DNA of 64,000 nt, taken from Planctomycetota bacterium. Lineage in GTDB: Bacteria > Planctomycetota > Phycisphaerae > WQYP01. Every line of letters starts with the position of its first letter. Position 1 is the first letter of the stretch. The notes under the pieces were generated by a model. The model was not told where the DNA came from. It ran no database searches and worked only from the letters and a program-made list of their open reading frames with translations. The position numbers were made by a program, and so were the translations under genes. Location of the stretch: NCBI GenBank assembly GCA_021831565.1, contig JAKBMM010000011.1, positions 1-64,000 of the forward strand. Reading direction: 5' to 3'. Shown here one piece after another: positions 52,848 through 62,089 of the stretch.

Positions 52848-53144
52848 ATGATCGGGCCAATCCATGTCATGACGCTTGGTTTGTTTCAGAACTTTTTCGA
52901 CGGCCCGGACATTCTGATTGTGGCGCTGGTCGCCCTGCTGTTGTTCGGCAAAAGGCTGCCGGATATCGCCCGCAGCCTGGGACGAACCATTGTTGAATTC
53001 AAAAAGGGTCTTAACCAGACTTCCGATGAAATCAACCGGGCTTCGCAGGAAGATACGCCGCCGGAAAAGCCGACCATTGCCGCGCCCACCTCGGCGAACC
53101 CCCGCCAGATCAAGCAGGTCACCAACGTCAGCGAAGAACCGTGA
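52848..53144 (+). CDS. tatA: twin-arginine translocase subunit TatA/TatE family
   Basis: A 98-residue protein with the TatA membrane helix (ILIVALVALLLFGKRLPDIA), the glycine hinge FGKRLPD and an amphipathic helix (SLGRTIVEFKKGL), followed by an acidic, Pro-rich tail. Forms the pore for folded proteins. No tatB or tatC is adjacent. GAGGT precedes the ATG. Confidence 0.9.
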   Translation: MIGPIHVMTLGLFQNFFDGPDILIVALVALLLFGKRLPDIARSLGRTIVEFKKGLNQTSDEINRASQEDTPPEKPTIAAPTSANPRQIKQVTNVSEEP

Positions 53145-53185
53145 ACACCCGCGCCAACCCCGGCGGAGGCGGATATCAAAAGTTG

Positions 53186-53350
53186 CTAACCGTTCACGGC
53201 GGCGCACAAAACGGCCGCGGGATTGCGATCCTCGCGGCTGCCCCATGGTCGCCATCCCCCGCAGCCGTGGATGGAAATCCACGGCCGTCCTTAACCGCAA
53301 ACCATCATGCCTCGTAATCCAACCACCGCTCGATTACCATCCACGAGCGT
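53186..53350. repeat. MITE-like element variant, left end intact
   Basis: It begins TAACCGTTCAC (53187-53197) and then matches 137-282 in reverse with an internal hairpin, but its right end is replaced by a block also present at 55500-55550 (CCACCGCTCGATTACC). Confidence 0.6.
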
Positions 53351-53359
53351 GACCGGAAG

Positions 53360-55183
53360 TTATTTTTCAGAATTGTTATACGTGCTCGAAGAGCATACTT
53401 CGGTGGGTTCCTCCGGCCGGCCGGCGGCGGCGGGATGGAGCGCGCGCTCAATTCCCGGCAGTACATAGTCGCGGGCGACCACTTCCCAGCTCATCCGGTC
53501 CGCCAGTTCGTAGCCGTTTTCCAGAAGGTTCGCAAACTGTTGTTCCGTTCGTGGCAACCGGCGATAAATCTCCGCGGCGGCCTGGGCGGCAACCGCGGCC
53601 TCCATCTTATCGCGAGTCTTGCGATCCACGGCCAGGCAATCGTGGATGTCGTTGAATGTCCAGCCGGGCGCGGCGGTATAATCCAGTTCCAGAACGTTTT
53701 GAGTTCCACGGCCCGCCGTGGCATGGCGCACGAAACCGGCGCAACCACACAACGCGGTGCATACACACAGGCCGCCGAAAGAGAGCGTTTCGAGCTGGGC
53801 AATGCCGAAAGGTTCATAAACCGACTGTCCGAACTCCACGTCGGAACCGTGCCGGATATCCATGAACTCCATATCCACGGGCGCGCGGTCGCCGCAGGCG
53901 CGGCGATCGAATCCGAACTGGTTGATATAGACAATTTTGGCGTTGCGGGCGCGGGCATTGAATTCCTGTACGCCGGCGTAGAAGGCGGCCTCGCCGCCCG
54001 TCAGGTCGGGATAGCCCTCGCGATGCGCCACCGGCCACTTGTAGCCGGCTTCCATGCTGCGGACGTCGTCGCCGCGCCGCGCCGCGGTCTCGGTGGAAAG
54101 AACGAAGAGCACCGCCGATTGGTTGTCCGCCCGGAGCAGCTTTTCCAGGTGTTCCATCATGGTGATGTCGCGCCAAAGTCCTTTGGAAAGCACCATCCGG
54201 GTGACGTGGGTGAAAATGAAATCAGGCTGGTAACCGAGCAAATGAACGCAGTATTGCCGCAGGCGGCGGCGGGCGGAGAACTTTTCCTCCAGGGGCAGGC
54301 GGAAGGCGGGCACGCCGTTGTACGCCAGGTCGATGGGGCGGTTCTCGAAGGCGCGGTCCAGGAATCGCAATTCATCCAGCACGTAATCGCCGACGGCGAA
54401 AATGTTGTCGCAGAATCGCGCCGCGTCCACGAGCGGGTATTTATAGAAGAATTTCTGGGAGCCGAACACGTCGTTGACGGAAAGATTCCGCTGCGCGGCC
54501 AGGCGCAGCGCGTTGTAAAAGGTTACGTCGTGACCGGGATGGGACTCGACCAGCCGGCGCATCGGCGCGACCTCGTGTGCGTAGAAAATGGTGCGAAAAT
54601 GCCGGGGGGCGTTGAGCTGGGCGGCCAGGACGGTGGGCATGCCCATGTATTCGTGCGCGAGGATAAGGGCCGGCTCCGCTCCGCCGGCGGCGCCCAGGGC
54701 CTCGAGGACTTCGACGGCCGGCTCCGCCAGGCGGCAATATTGCTCGTAATCCCAAATCCATTCATATTGATTTGATTGTATGCCGAAGCGTTCGAAAAGC
54801 CGCCATTTGAAGTTGTCGATGCGGGATGGATCGTAATGGTTCACGTTGATCAGCACCGCCTCGGGATGCGCGGTGATGCCCGTGAACCGGTCGTGAAAAA
54901 CTTTTCGCCCGTAGACGATGTCCACGTGGTACTTGCGCTCCACCGCCGCCAGCGCCGCGGCCAGCGGATGGCGCACCAACCCGTCCCGCGAGCTGTAAAG
55001 CACCTCTCCGCCCTCGCCGAGGCGCGACTCCAGCGCGCCATCGGTGCTGAAAAGCGGGCCGATGAGAACATCCCGGTCGATCGCCTCGCCATAGGTGCGG
55101 GAGGTCAGCAACCCATGCAGCACCGCGCCGATTCCGCCTATTTTCTGGACAATTTCATGGGTGACGTGAACAACGGTTCTCAT
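53360..55183 (-). CDS. starch/glycogen-synthase-like glycosyltransferase
   Basis: A 607-residue GT-B enzyme. The N-terminus MRTVVHVTHEIVQKIGGIGA has the KxGG motif of GT5-type synthases that binds the ADP-glucose phosphates, and the C-terminal nucleotide-binding half ends with YEPFGIAQLETLSFGG. Longer than typical GlgA (about 480). I start at the ATG at 55183; the frame extends to 55255. Glucan synthesis is the likely role, but donor and acceptor are uncertain. Confidence 0.78.
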   Translation of the reverse strand: MRTVVHVTHEIVQKIGGIGAVLHGLLTSRTYGEAIDRDVLIGPLFSTDGALESRLGEGGEVLYSSRDGLVRHPLAAALAAVERKYHVDIVYGRKVFHDRFTGITAHPEAVLINVNHYDPSRIDNFKWRLFERFGIQSNQYEWIWDYEQYCRLAEPAVEVLEALGAAGGAEPALILAHEYMGMPTVLAAQLNAPRHFRTIFYAHEVAPMRRLVESHPGHDVTFYNALRLAAQRNLSVNDVFGSQKFFYKYPLVDAARFCDNIFAVGDYVLDELRFLDRAFENRPIDLAYNGVPAFRLPLEEKFSARRRLRQYCVHLLGYQPDFIFTHVTRMVLSKGLWRDITMMEHLEKLLRADNQSAVLFVLSTETAARRGDDVRSMEAGYKWPVAHREGYPDLTGGEAAFYAGVQEFNARARNAKIVYINQFGFDRRACGDRAPVDMEFMDIRHGSDVEFGQSVYEPFGIAQLETLSFGGLCVCTALCGCAGFVRHATAGRGTQNVLELDYTAAPGWTFNDIHDCLAVDRKTRDKMEAAVAAQAAAEIYRRLPRTEQQFANLLENGYELADRMSWEVVARDYVLPGIERALHPAAAGRPEEPTEVCSSSTYNNSEK

Positions 55184-55287
55184 AATGGTGAAAATCCTTT
55201 GAGAAATTTCGACGGCTCCTGGCCCTGGCGATTCAGGTCCTTTATACATCGGCAATTGGCGCGGCGAGCGTCAATCTTATTGCCCCC

Positions 55288-55353
55288 AGTGCTCTGTCAG
55301 CCGTGTAATGCTGGCCCGCCGTCAATCCATCATTACACGGCTGACAGAGCACT
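55288..55353. mobile_element. 66-bp derivative of the 274-bp inverted-repeat element
   Basis: AGTGCTCTGTCAGCCGTGTA and onward pairs with TACACGGCTGACAGAGCACT at the other end around an 18-nt centre. It has the same terminal sequence as 35549-35822, with the interior deleted. Confidence 0.7.
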
Positions 55354-55382
55354 GCCCGGAACAGAGTCCCAAAAAGCCGGAC

Positions 55383-55700
55383 GTAACCGTTCACGGCGGC
55401 GCGGAAAACGGCCGCGGGATTGCGATCCTCGCGGCTGCCCAATGGTCGCCCCCCCCGCAGCCGTGGATGGAAATCCACGGCCGTCCGTAACCGCAAACCA
55501 TCATGCCTCGTAATCCAACCACCGCTCGATTACCAACCACGAGCGTGAAAAGCCGCCCGGAGGTGGACGCAAAACGACCGCGGGATTCCACCACGCAGAT
55601 GCATAACCGGGGCGGCGCGGTGATTGGCGGTCCCGGCACACCGGGAAAACCCATGCCCGCCGGGACGTGCGCCAAAAACATCCGGTGCGTGAACGGTTAC
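55383..55700. repeat. compound MITE-like repeat
   Basis: It starts GTAACCGTTCAC (55383-55394) and ends GTGAACGGTTAC (55689-55700). The first half matches 53186-53350, the second half matches the inverse of 36972-37125. Probably two merged copies. Confidence 0.7.
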
Positions 55701-55904
55701 TGCCGGACAAGCGCGGCTCCCCGGGTAAATAAAAGCGCGGCAAAAAATGCCGGGCAGTGTTATCCTGATGGGCGGATGGAAGGGTGGGCCGGACGCGGAA
55801 AAAGCGGCCCGGGGATGGATCGGTCGCCGATCGCCCCCCGGAACCGGGCGGGACGCGGGCCGGATTGAATTCGCCGCGCCGGCGGCTGGTCTTGTGGAGG
55901 AATT

Positions 55905-57032
55905 ATGCAGGCGGGTTTTGCCAATCAACCCCCGGAGCGGCATTCGCCATGGCGGACGGCTCCGCCGGCGTATTACTCCATGGTGGTCCCCATGTATAAC
56001 GAGCGGGATTCCGTCGCGCCGCTGCACGCGGGTTTGACGCGCAACCTCGCCCGCCTGGATAAACCTTATGAAATTATCTATATTGATGATGGAAGCCGGG
56101 ACGATACCTACGCACGCCTCTGCGACGTGGCGCGGGACGATCCCCGCGTGCTGGTGATCAAGCTGCGCCGCAATTTCGGCCAGACCCCGGCCCTGGCCGC
56201 GGGCTTCGACCATGCACGCGGCGAAATCATTCTGGCCATGGACGGAGACTTGCAGCACGATCCGGATGAAATTTCCAAATTTATCGAAAAAATTGAGGAA
56301 GGCTACGATGTGGTGTCCGGCTGGCGGCAGCGGCGCGCGGACGGGTTTCTGCTGCGGCGCCTGCCCAGCACGACCGCCAACTGGCTGATCCGCAAAATAT
56401 CCGGCGTGGAAATTCACGATTTCGGCACCACGTTCAAAGCGTACCGCCGCGACGTAATCGAGCACTTGAATCTCTACGGCGATTCGCACCGCTTCATTCC
56501 CGCCCTGGCCGCCATGGCCGGCGCGACCATTACCGAAGTACCCATCCGGAACATCAAGGCCCCGTACCGACCGTCGAATTACGGCATCGGCCGCACCGGG
56601 CGCGTGCTGCTGGACCTGCTGACGATCAAATTTCTCAGCAGCTACCTTACGCGGCCGCTGCACCTTTTCGGCAAGGTGGGCCTGGTGAATCTGGCCGGGG
56701 CGGTCCTGATCGGCGCCTATCTGGCGTACGAAAAAATCCGCGGCAGGGAGATTCTTCGCGCCCATGGCCCACTGCTGATTCTAGGCGTCATGCTGATGAT
56801 GATGTCGCTGATGTTTTTTTCCACGGGTTTGCTGGCCGAAATGATCTCGCGCGTATATTTTGAGACGCAGCGCAAAGCCGTTTACACGGTGCGCGAAATT
56901 AGACGTGGAACGCGGGTGTGGCCGGGGCGGCCCGGCCGGCCGCAGTTGATTCCCTGCCCGCCGGCCGTAACAACGAATCATGAACTTTCGCAAACGGACG
57001 ACGAGAAACGATTCGAACAGGACGCGCCCTGA
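55905..57032 (+). CDS. GT2 family glycosyltransferase with membrane anchor (ArnC/DPMS-like)
   Basis: A 375-residue enzyme that would load a sugar on undecaprenyl phosphate. GT2 domain: MVVPMYNERDSV, YIDDGSRDDTY, MDGDLQHDP, and GFDHARGEII; two C-terminal membrane helices (about 270-335). A GGAGG site precedes the ATG. The stop overlaps the possible CTG start of the GT39 gene, suggesting a two-step lipid-carrier glycosylation pair. Confidence 0.88.
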   Translation: MQAGFANQPPERHSPWRTAPPAYYSMVVPMYNERDSVAPLHAGLTRNLARLDKPYEIIYIDDGSRDDTYARLCDVARDDPRVLVIKLRRNFGQTPALAAGFDHARGEIILAMDGDLQHDPDEISKFIEKIEEGYDVVSGWRQRRADGFLLRRLPSTTANWLIRKISGVEIHDFGTTFKAYRRDVIEHLNLYGDSHRFIPALAAMAGATITEVPIRNIKAPYRPSNYGIGRTGRVLLDLLTIKFLSSYLTRPLHLFGKVGLVNLAGAVLIGAYLAYEKIRGREILRAHGPLLILGVMLMMMSLMFFSTGLLAEMISRVYFETQRKAVYTVREIRRGTRVWPGRPGRPQLIPCPPAVTTNHELSQTDDEKRFEQDAP

Positions 57033-57118
57033 AAACCGAACCTTCCATATCCGCCAACAACACACGGCAGGATGGCCATTGCCGCGCCGCTTGGAACCCG
57101 TCGCACGGTTGGGCGCTG

Positions 57119-58837
57119 TTGTTGATCGCGCTTTATGCGCTGCCCCTCTTTCTGATATGTCTCGGTACGGGCGCCGCCCGCGACATGATGGAACTATTCA
57201 ACCTGATTCCAGTACGCGAGGCTTTCCGCGACGGGCACTGGCTTATACCAACGCTGGGCGGTCTGCCCCGCCTGGTAAAGCCGCCGCTGCCGGTGTGGAT
57301 TCCCGCGGGACTCGCGGCGCTGTTTCATAGCGACAACCTCTGGATTCTGCGGATACCCTCGGTGCTGCTGGGTCTGGCCACCTGCTGGGGAACGTACGCC
57401 ATCGGCTGCGTTACCTCCCGTGACCGCCGTCTGGGCCTGTTCGCCGCATTGGCACTGGCCTCCATGGTGGTGTTCATCCGCCAGTCCCGTCTGGCGTCTT
57501 ACGATATTTACGCCACCGCCTTTACCACGCTGGGACTCCTGGCCCTGCTGGTTGCCGCCGAACGCCCGCAACGCTGGTGGCTCTGGTCATCCGCGGCGGG
57601 CGTGGCGCTGGGGCTTTCCGTTTTAAGCAAGGGGCCGGTTCCGCCGATGTACGTGTTGCTTCCCTACGGAATATGGCTTTTGCGCTATCATGTTCGCGAA
57701 GTCCGGGTATGGTGGGGACTGGGGTTGGCCCTGCTCGTGTCGGTGGCGGTATTTCTTCCCTGGCTGGTGGCGGTGAACCAGCAGTACCACGCCCAGTACG
57801 GGGGCAACGCCTGGGCGATCTGGACGCGGCAATTCGTACGCTATGTCGCTGCGCCCGGCCGCCAGTACGAACAGACACGCTGGTATTACCTGGCCATGGT
57901 GGGCTGGGTGTTTCCCTGGACACCGGCGATTATCGCGGGGCTGGCCATGCCCTTTTTTCCGACCCGATCCGATCCGGCGCCGACCAGTCAAGAACGCCGC
58001 GGCCGTTGGCTTTTCTGGTTGATCCTGGTGCTGGGACTGGCGCTGCTGACAATTCCCCATCAGAAAAAGCAGCGCTACGCCCTGCAACAGTTTCCCTTCG
58101 CGGCGCTGCTGATCGGGGCGGTATGGCAGGAATTTGCCCGCCTGCGCAAAGAATCGCCGCTGGAAGCGCCGGCGAAAATTTTGTTGGCCGCCCAGGCGAT
58201 TTTGATGGCCGGCATCGGTATTGGAATCGCGGTGCTGATTCCCTTGATCTTGTTTGCCCATCGCGCCTCGTCTTTCCAGACAAGCCCTTGGACACTTATG
58301 CAAACGCTGGCCGTACTCAGGCCGGGGCTGGCCGTGCTCGGGCCGGTTGGCTGGGGACTCCTGGCCATGCTGCTGATGGCCCTGGGCGTGGGGGTATGGC
58401 GGTGGCAGTTTCAGCGGCGGTTTAATCGGGCTTTTCTGGCTTATGCCGCCGCCGGCTGGCTGTTCATGTTCGGTTGTTACTGGGCGTACGCCGCCGGAAA
58501 GGGTTATCAAGTCAGCCGTTACCGTAAGCCCACAAAACAAATGGTGCAACTCGCCGGCGGCCATACCATATATACATTGACCGGCGATGAGCCGTGGCTG
58601 GGAGTGTTATATTACGCCAACGAAATTTTGCCGCAGGTAACGCCCGCCGAGTTGCGGGCGATTGCCGCCAAAAATCCGCAGCAGCCGATTTTTGTGCTCA
58701 CACGCGACAAGCCGCCATTCAAGGCGGACATCGCCGGTGTTCGCCGGGCGACGCGCCGCCATGGCCGCGTGCTCGATAGGATCAACGACGGCCATTATCG
58801 ACAAACGCTCTTTGAGCTGTTGCCGGCCGGTTCGTAA
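57119..58837 (+). CDS. ArnT-like GT39 family membrane glycosyltransferase
   Basis: About 572 residues with about 11 hydrophobic helices and the ArnT/PMT-like first loop (RDMMELFNLIPVREAF, PRLVKPPLPVW), expected to transfer a sugar from a polyprenyl carrier. The first usual start in this frame is TTG at 57119, but no ribosome-binding site precedes it; CTG at 57029, overlapping the upstream TGA and preceded by AGGA, would add 30 residues before the first helix. The stop codon TAA (58835-58837) is supplied by the first bases of a MITE-like repeat. Confidence 0.82.
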   Translation: MLIALYALPLFLICLGTGAARDMMELFNLIPVREAFRDGHWLIPTLGGLPRLVKPPLPVWIPAGLAALFHSDNLWILRIPSVLLGLATCWGTYAIGCVTSRDRRLGLFAALALASMVVFIRQSRLASYDIYATAFTTLGLLALLVAAERPQRWWLWSSAAGVALGLSVLSKGPVPPMYVLLPYGIWLLRYHVREVRVWWGLGLALLVSVAVFLPWLVAVNQQYHAQYGGNAWAIWTRQFVRYVAAPGRQYEQTRWYYLAMVGWVFPWTPAIIAGLAMPFFPTRSDPAPTSQERRGRWLFWLILVLGLALLTIPHQKKQRYALQQFPFAALLIGAVWQEFARLRKESPLEAPAKILLAAQAILMAGIGIGIAVLIPLILFAHRASSFQTSPWTLMQTLAVLRPGLAVLGPVGWGLLAMLLMALGVGVWRWQFQRRFNRAFLAYAAAGWLFMFGCYWAYAAGKGYQVSRYRKPTKQMVQLAGGHTIYTLTGDEPWLGVLYYANEILPQVTPAELRAIAAKNPQQPIFVLTRDKPPFKADIAGVRRATRRHGRVLDRINDGHYRQTLFELLPAGS

Positions 58838-58987
58838 CCGTTCACGCACCGGATGTTTTTGGCGCACGTCCCGGCGGGCACGGGTTTTCCCGGTGTGCCG
58901 GGACCGCCAATCACCGCGCCGCCCCAGCCACGCAGCCGCGAGGATCGCAATCCCGCGGCCGTTTTCCGCGCCGCCGTGAACGGTTAC
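58834..58987. repeat. 154-bp MITE-like element
   Basis: GTAACCGTTCAC (58834-58845) and GTGAACGGTTAC (58976-58987) are perfect 12-bp terminal inverted repeats. The left end provides the stop codon of the GT39 gene. Confidence 0.85.
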
Positions 58988-59066
58988 GCCGGTTCCGACG
59001 CTGGGCGTAATCATTGAAACTTCGGGATCGTTCGTCAAAGAGGGAGCGCGGGTGTCCCCACCCGAC

Positions 59067-59147
59067 CGAATCAGGAAAAGGCCATCGAAGATGCTCAAGC
59101 CGCCTCATTTTTACGGTGATTTTCGCCCCACCCGGAAAAATTGCCGC
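59067..59147. repeat. dispersed repeat shared with 9588-9665
   Basis: See 9588-9665; it lies between the GT39 and ComEC-like genes together with unassigned sequence. Confidence 0.6.
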
Positions 59148-59171
59148 GCCGTTTTGTTGGCGGCGGCGTCT

Positions 59172-61838
59172 TCAATTTGCGCCGCGCCGGTAGGAAGCGA
59201 TGATGAGCCGCCGATGGTAAATCGCCACATGCACCGCGCCGGTGCGGCGCGTTTGAATGAAACGTCCGCCCAGAGCCGCCAGTTGTTGGCGATCATGCCG
59301 GCAGGCGGCTCTGGTTTCGCCACAGGCGATGACATACCGGGGGTGGGCGCGCAAAAGCCAACCTGCCAGTGCCGGTTTGAGATTTCCCGGACCGGTTAAT
59401 ATCACGGCGGCGATTGCCGGAGGAAAGACAACATGGTTCAGAACGCTCCGCACCCCCTGCGTGCGACCGATGATCAGCACGTTTTCCCGGCCATATTTTA
59501 CCAAGAGGATGCAGCCGCGCCATTTCCAGGGAATCTTGCCACTCGCCGGCGGCCAGAGAATACGAATCCGCAGATGATCCGGGGTAACCAGGGTCCGGCC
59601 GGCTTCCAGCGGCTTGAATGCCAGCCCCACCCCGGACGCGGCGGAAAAAAATCGTTCCAGAGGCCGTCGGCGGCGCCGGTCGTTGATATCGCGCCAATCA
59701 CAAAAACCGATTATCCCCGGATGGCGGACGCCCAGCGCGGGCAGGGCGCTGGCATGGTTGGAATCAATCTGATCGGTGATGGCCGCGCTGATTTGCCAAA
59801 GCCCCTCGCGGCGGAGCAGGGTGTTGACCGATGCGGCCAGTCGCTGGGGCGAGCCCAGCGAACCGGCGTTGATCAGCAGCACGCGGCCGGTGGGCGATTG
59901 TACTGCCAGAGCATCGCCGCCGCCGGCATCCATCACCCACACATGAACCGCCTGATATCGCTCGGTCAATGCGTACCAACCCGTGAGAATGGTCGCCCAA
60001 GCCACAAACGCCACCATCATACTGGCCCGGCTGGCGCGCAGACGCCGCCGCAACACCCATAGCAGAACCAGCAGATAAAAACCCGCGATCAACCATCCCG
60101 GCGGGGCGCGCACCACAATGTTGCTGATCGGCAATTGCGCCATCCGTTCCACCAGCCAGGAGAGTAGATTCGCCACCGGTGCGCCGATCATGGCGGCCGC
60201 GCGGCCCAGCCCCGGCGCCAGCAATCCCGCACTCATTTGAATAAGTCCCGCCACCAGCGCCGCGCTCACCAGCGGCAGGAGAATCAGTCCGTTGATTACC
60301 GCCAGGGGGTTAATCTGGTTGTAGTGATAGGCCACCAATGGAAAGGCCAGCAGCGAGCCAATCAGGTTGGCGATGAAAGCCGCGGCGATAAATTGCTTGA
60401 TCCGCAGGGTCAGGAATGTCCACCAGCGGTCTTTCGCCCGCGCGATCTCGCCCTGCCGTCTGCTCCACTTGCCCAGCAGGGCTTCGTAAACCCGCGGTCC
60501 CAGCGTAATCAAGCCCAGCGTGATCAGAAAACTCAATTGAAACGGCGCCTCAAATACTTCGGCCGGGGTCCCTGACACCACGATGATCGCCGTGATCGCC
60601 AGGATGTTGAGGATCCGCGGAGGCCGGCCCCGCAGCAACATGAACAGTACCAGAGCCGTGCCGACGGCCGCCCGCACCACCGGCGGGCCGCAGGGAGTAA
60701 GCAGCATGTAGCCCAGCAGCAGCAGCATGGTCAGAATGGCGCGCGGGGTGGGGCGGCTGATGAACAATCGCAGCAGAAACCATATAGCCGCGGCGATGAT
60801 TACGACGTGCAGGCCGGAAAGGGCCAGCAGGTGGGCGGCGCCGGCCAGGGAAAACGCCCGCGCCACCGATCGCATCGACGGATCGCGATATCCCAGTAAA
60901 AGCGCCACCAGCGCATGGCCCGCGGGCCTGTTCCCGCGCGACTGTTCGTACAGCAACCGGTGCCGCAGCGTTCGCCGCCACGCATCCAGCCAGCCGGTCA
61001 ATGGAAACCATCGCCGGTGGCGGTTTATCAGCCGAATTTGCTCCGGATACCTTGCGGTGATGGACCCGAAAATGCGGTATTTGTCCAGGTATCGCCGATA
61101 GTTGAAGGCCCCGGGATTGAACGCGGCCGCCGGACGGCCCAGCCATCCTTCAATTCGCACGGTTTGGTTATTTTTCAGTCCCGGCAGATAACCCGCCGCG
61201 CGTACCGCCACCTTCCCCGTTACGTTCCGCCAACGGCCCTGGACGCGGCTTTGCAGCACTCGGGCGAAGAAAGTGGTGCTGGGCGCGACGGCGCTGTAGA
61301 GGACGGTTTTACGAGAGGTCTGGTGAAATTGCGGAGCCGAAATAATCAACAGTCGCGCGGCGATCAGCGTCCGCGCTCCGGGCCGTGCCGGCACGGCCCG
61401 GGCAATGTTGTTTGACGCGATCCGCCGCTGGTTGACCTGCCAGAGCAGTACGCCGGTAAAACCGATCGACCCGGCCAGAAAAATCTGACCGATGATGTTG
61501 ATCCAATGGTTTTGGCCGGTCGCGACCGCTGCATCTTTGCGTGTGGACGCGCCTCTCTGGGCGCCAAGCACAGGCAGGCGCAGGCCGATCGAGAACAGCC
61601 AGAGCAGCCAACAGGCCAGCGCCGCCGCCAGGGCGATGGTCGCGGGCGGTGACCAGACGCGGCCGAGAAGCACGCCGGAAATCAGCAGCGCCGCGGCGGG
61701 AAGCATGGGATCGGTCGCCGGCCCAGGCCCTTGGCGGGCGTGATCCGCGTGTCCCGCCTGTATCGCCGCCGCCGCTTCCAATAAACCCCCAACGCCACGA
61801 ATCGTGTAACGGCAAAAATCTCCCGATCCAAGCCGCAT
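59172..61838 (-). CDS. comEC: ComEC/Rec2-like DNA uptake protein with degenerate lactamase domain
   Basis: An 888-residue membrane protein: N-terminal DUF4131 region, ComEC competence domain (HALVALLLGYRDPSM, LLALSGLHVVIIAAA, NLIGSLLAFPLVAYHY) with about ten helices, and a C-terminal metallo-beta-lactamase-like region. The last region has lost the usual ligands: the HxHxDH site reads TDQIDSNHAS and the LTGD and HHGS motifs read LIIGRT and VILTGPG. ComEC translocates single-stranded DNA in transformation. No other competence gene is near. Confidence 0.85.
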   Translation of the reverse strand: MRLGSGDFCRYTIRGVGGLLEAAAAIQAGHADHARQGPGPATDPMLPAAALLISGVLLGRVWSPPATIALAAALACWLLWLFSIGLRLPVLGAQRGASTRKDAAVATGQNHWINIIGQIFLAGSIGFTGVLLWQVNQRRIASNNIARAVPARPGARTLIAARLLIISAPQFHQTSRKTVLYSAVAPSTTFFARVLQSRVQGRWRNVTGKVAVRAAGYLPGLKNNQTVRIEGWLGRPAAAFNPGAFNYRRYLDKYRIFGSITARYPEQIRLINRHRRWFPLTGWLDAWRRTLRHRLLYEQSRGNRPAGHALVALLLGYRDPSMRSVARAFSLAGAAHLLALSGLHVVIIAAAIWFLLRLFISRPTPRAILTMLLLLGYMLLTPCGPPVVRAAVGTALVLFMLLRGRPPRILNILAITAIIVVSGTPAEVFEAPFQLSFLITLGLITLGPRVYEALLGKWSRRQGEIARAKDRWWTFLTLRIKQFIAAAFIANLIGSLLAFPLVAYHYNQINPLAVINGLILLPLVSAALVAGLIQMSAGLLAPGLGRAAAMIGAPVANLLSWLVERMAQLPISNIVVRAPPGWLIAGFYLLVLLWVLRRRLRASRASMMVAFVAWATILTGWYALTERYQAVHVWVMDAGGGDALAVQSPTGRVLLINAGSLGSPQRLAASVNTLLRREGLWQISAAITDQIDSNHASALPALGVRHPGIIGFCDWRDINDRRRRRPLERFFSAASGVGLAFKPLEAGRTLVTPDHLRIRILWPPASGKIPWKWRGCILLVKYGRENVLIIGRTQGVRSVLNHVVFPPAIAAVILTGPGNLKPALAGWLLRAHPRYVIACGETRAACRHDRQQLAALGGRFIQTRRTGAVHVAIYHRRLIIASYRRGAN

Positions 61839-62089
61839 GATCCAGCCGGATTGCTTACGCTGTCAAGGGCGTGGCAATTTTTTCGCAAGCAGGCGGAGAA
61901 TCTCGATAGTGATCGGAATCGCCGGCCGGCAGCTATCGGGATTCCCTCTTCCACCATGGCGCAACGGTCCATTCTTACCACAAGGTGACACGAAGAAATG
62001 AATGGCATTAGAATAAAATGGAATATTCAGTTCCGTTTTGGCCGGGAGATGGTGGGAGGGCGTTGCGGGTGGTTTGGGGTGATAGCGGC

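Larger units (their letters stand above)
55184..55904. other. repeat-rich divergent intergenic region
   Basis: It holds the 66-bp inverted-repeat element (55288-55353), the compound MITE-like repeat (55383-55700) and about 200 bp without recognised features before the GT2 gene. Confidence 0.7.

Noticed and set aside
53435-54775. 446-residue plus-strand frame
   Set aside because: Antisense to the starch-synthase-like gene with KxGG and YEPFG motifs; no motif, and His/Val/Gly-rich shadow composition.
58607-59098. 163-residue minus-strand frame between GT39 and ComEC
   Set aside because: It mostly translates the MITE-like element and the end of the GT39 gene in antisense; only the first part matches a dispersed repeat.
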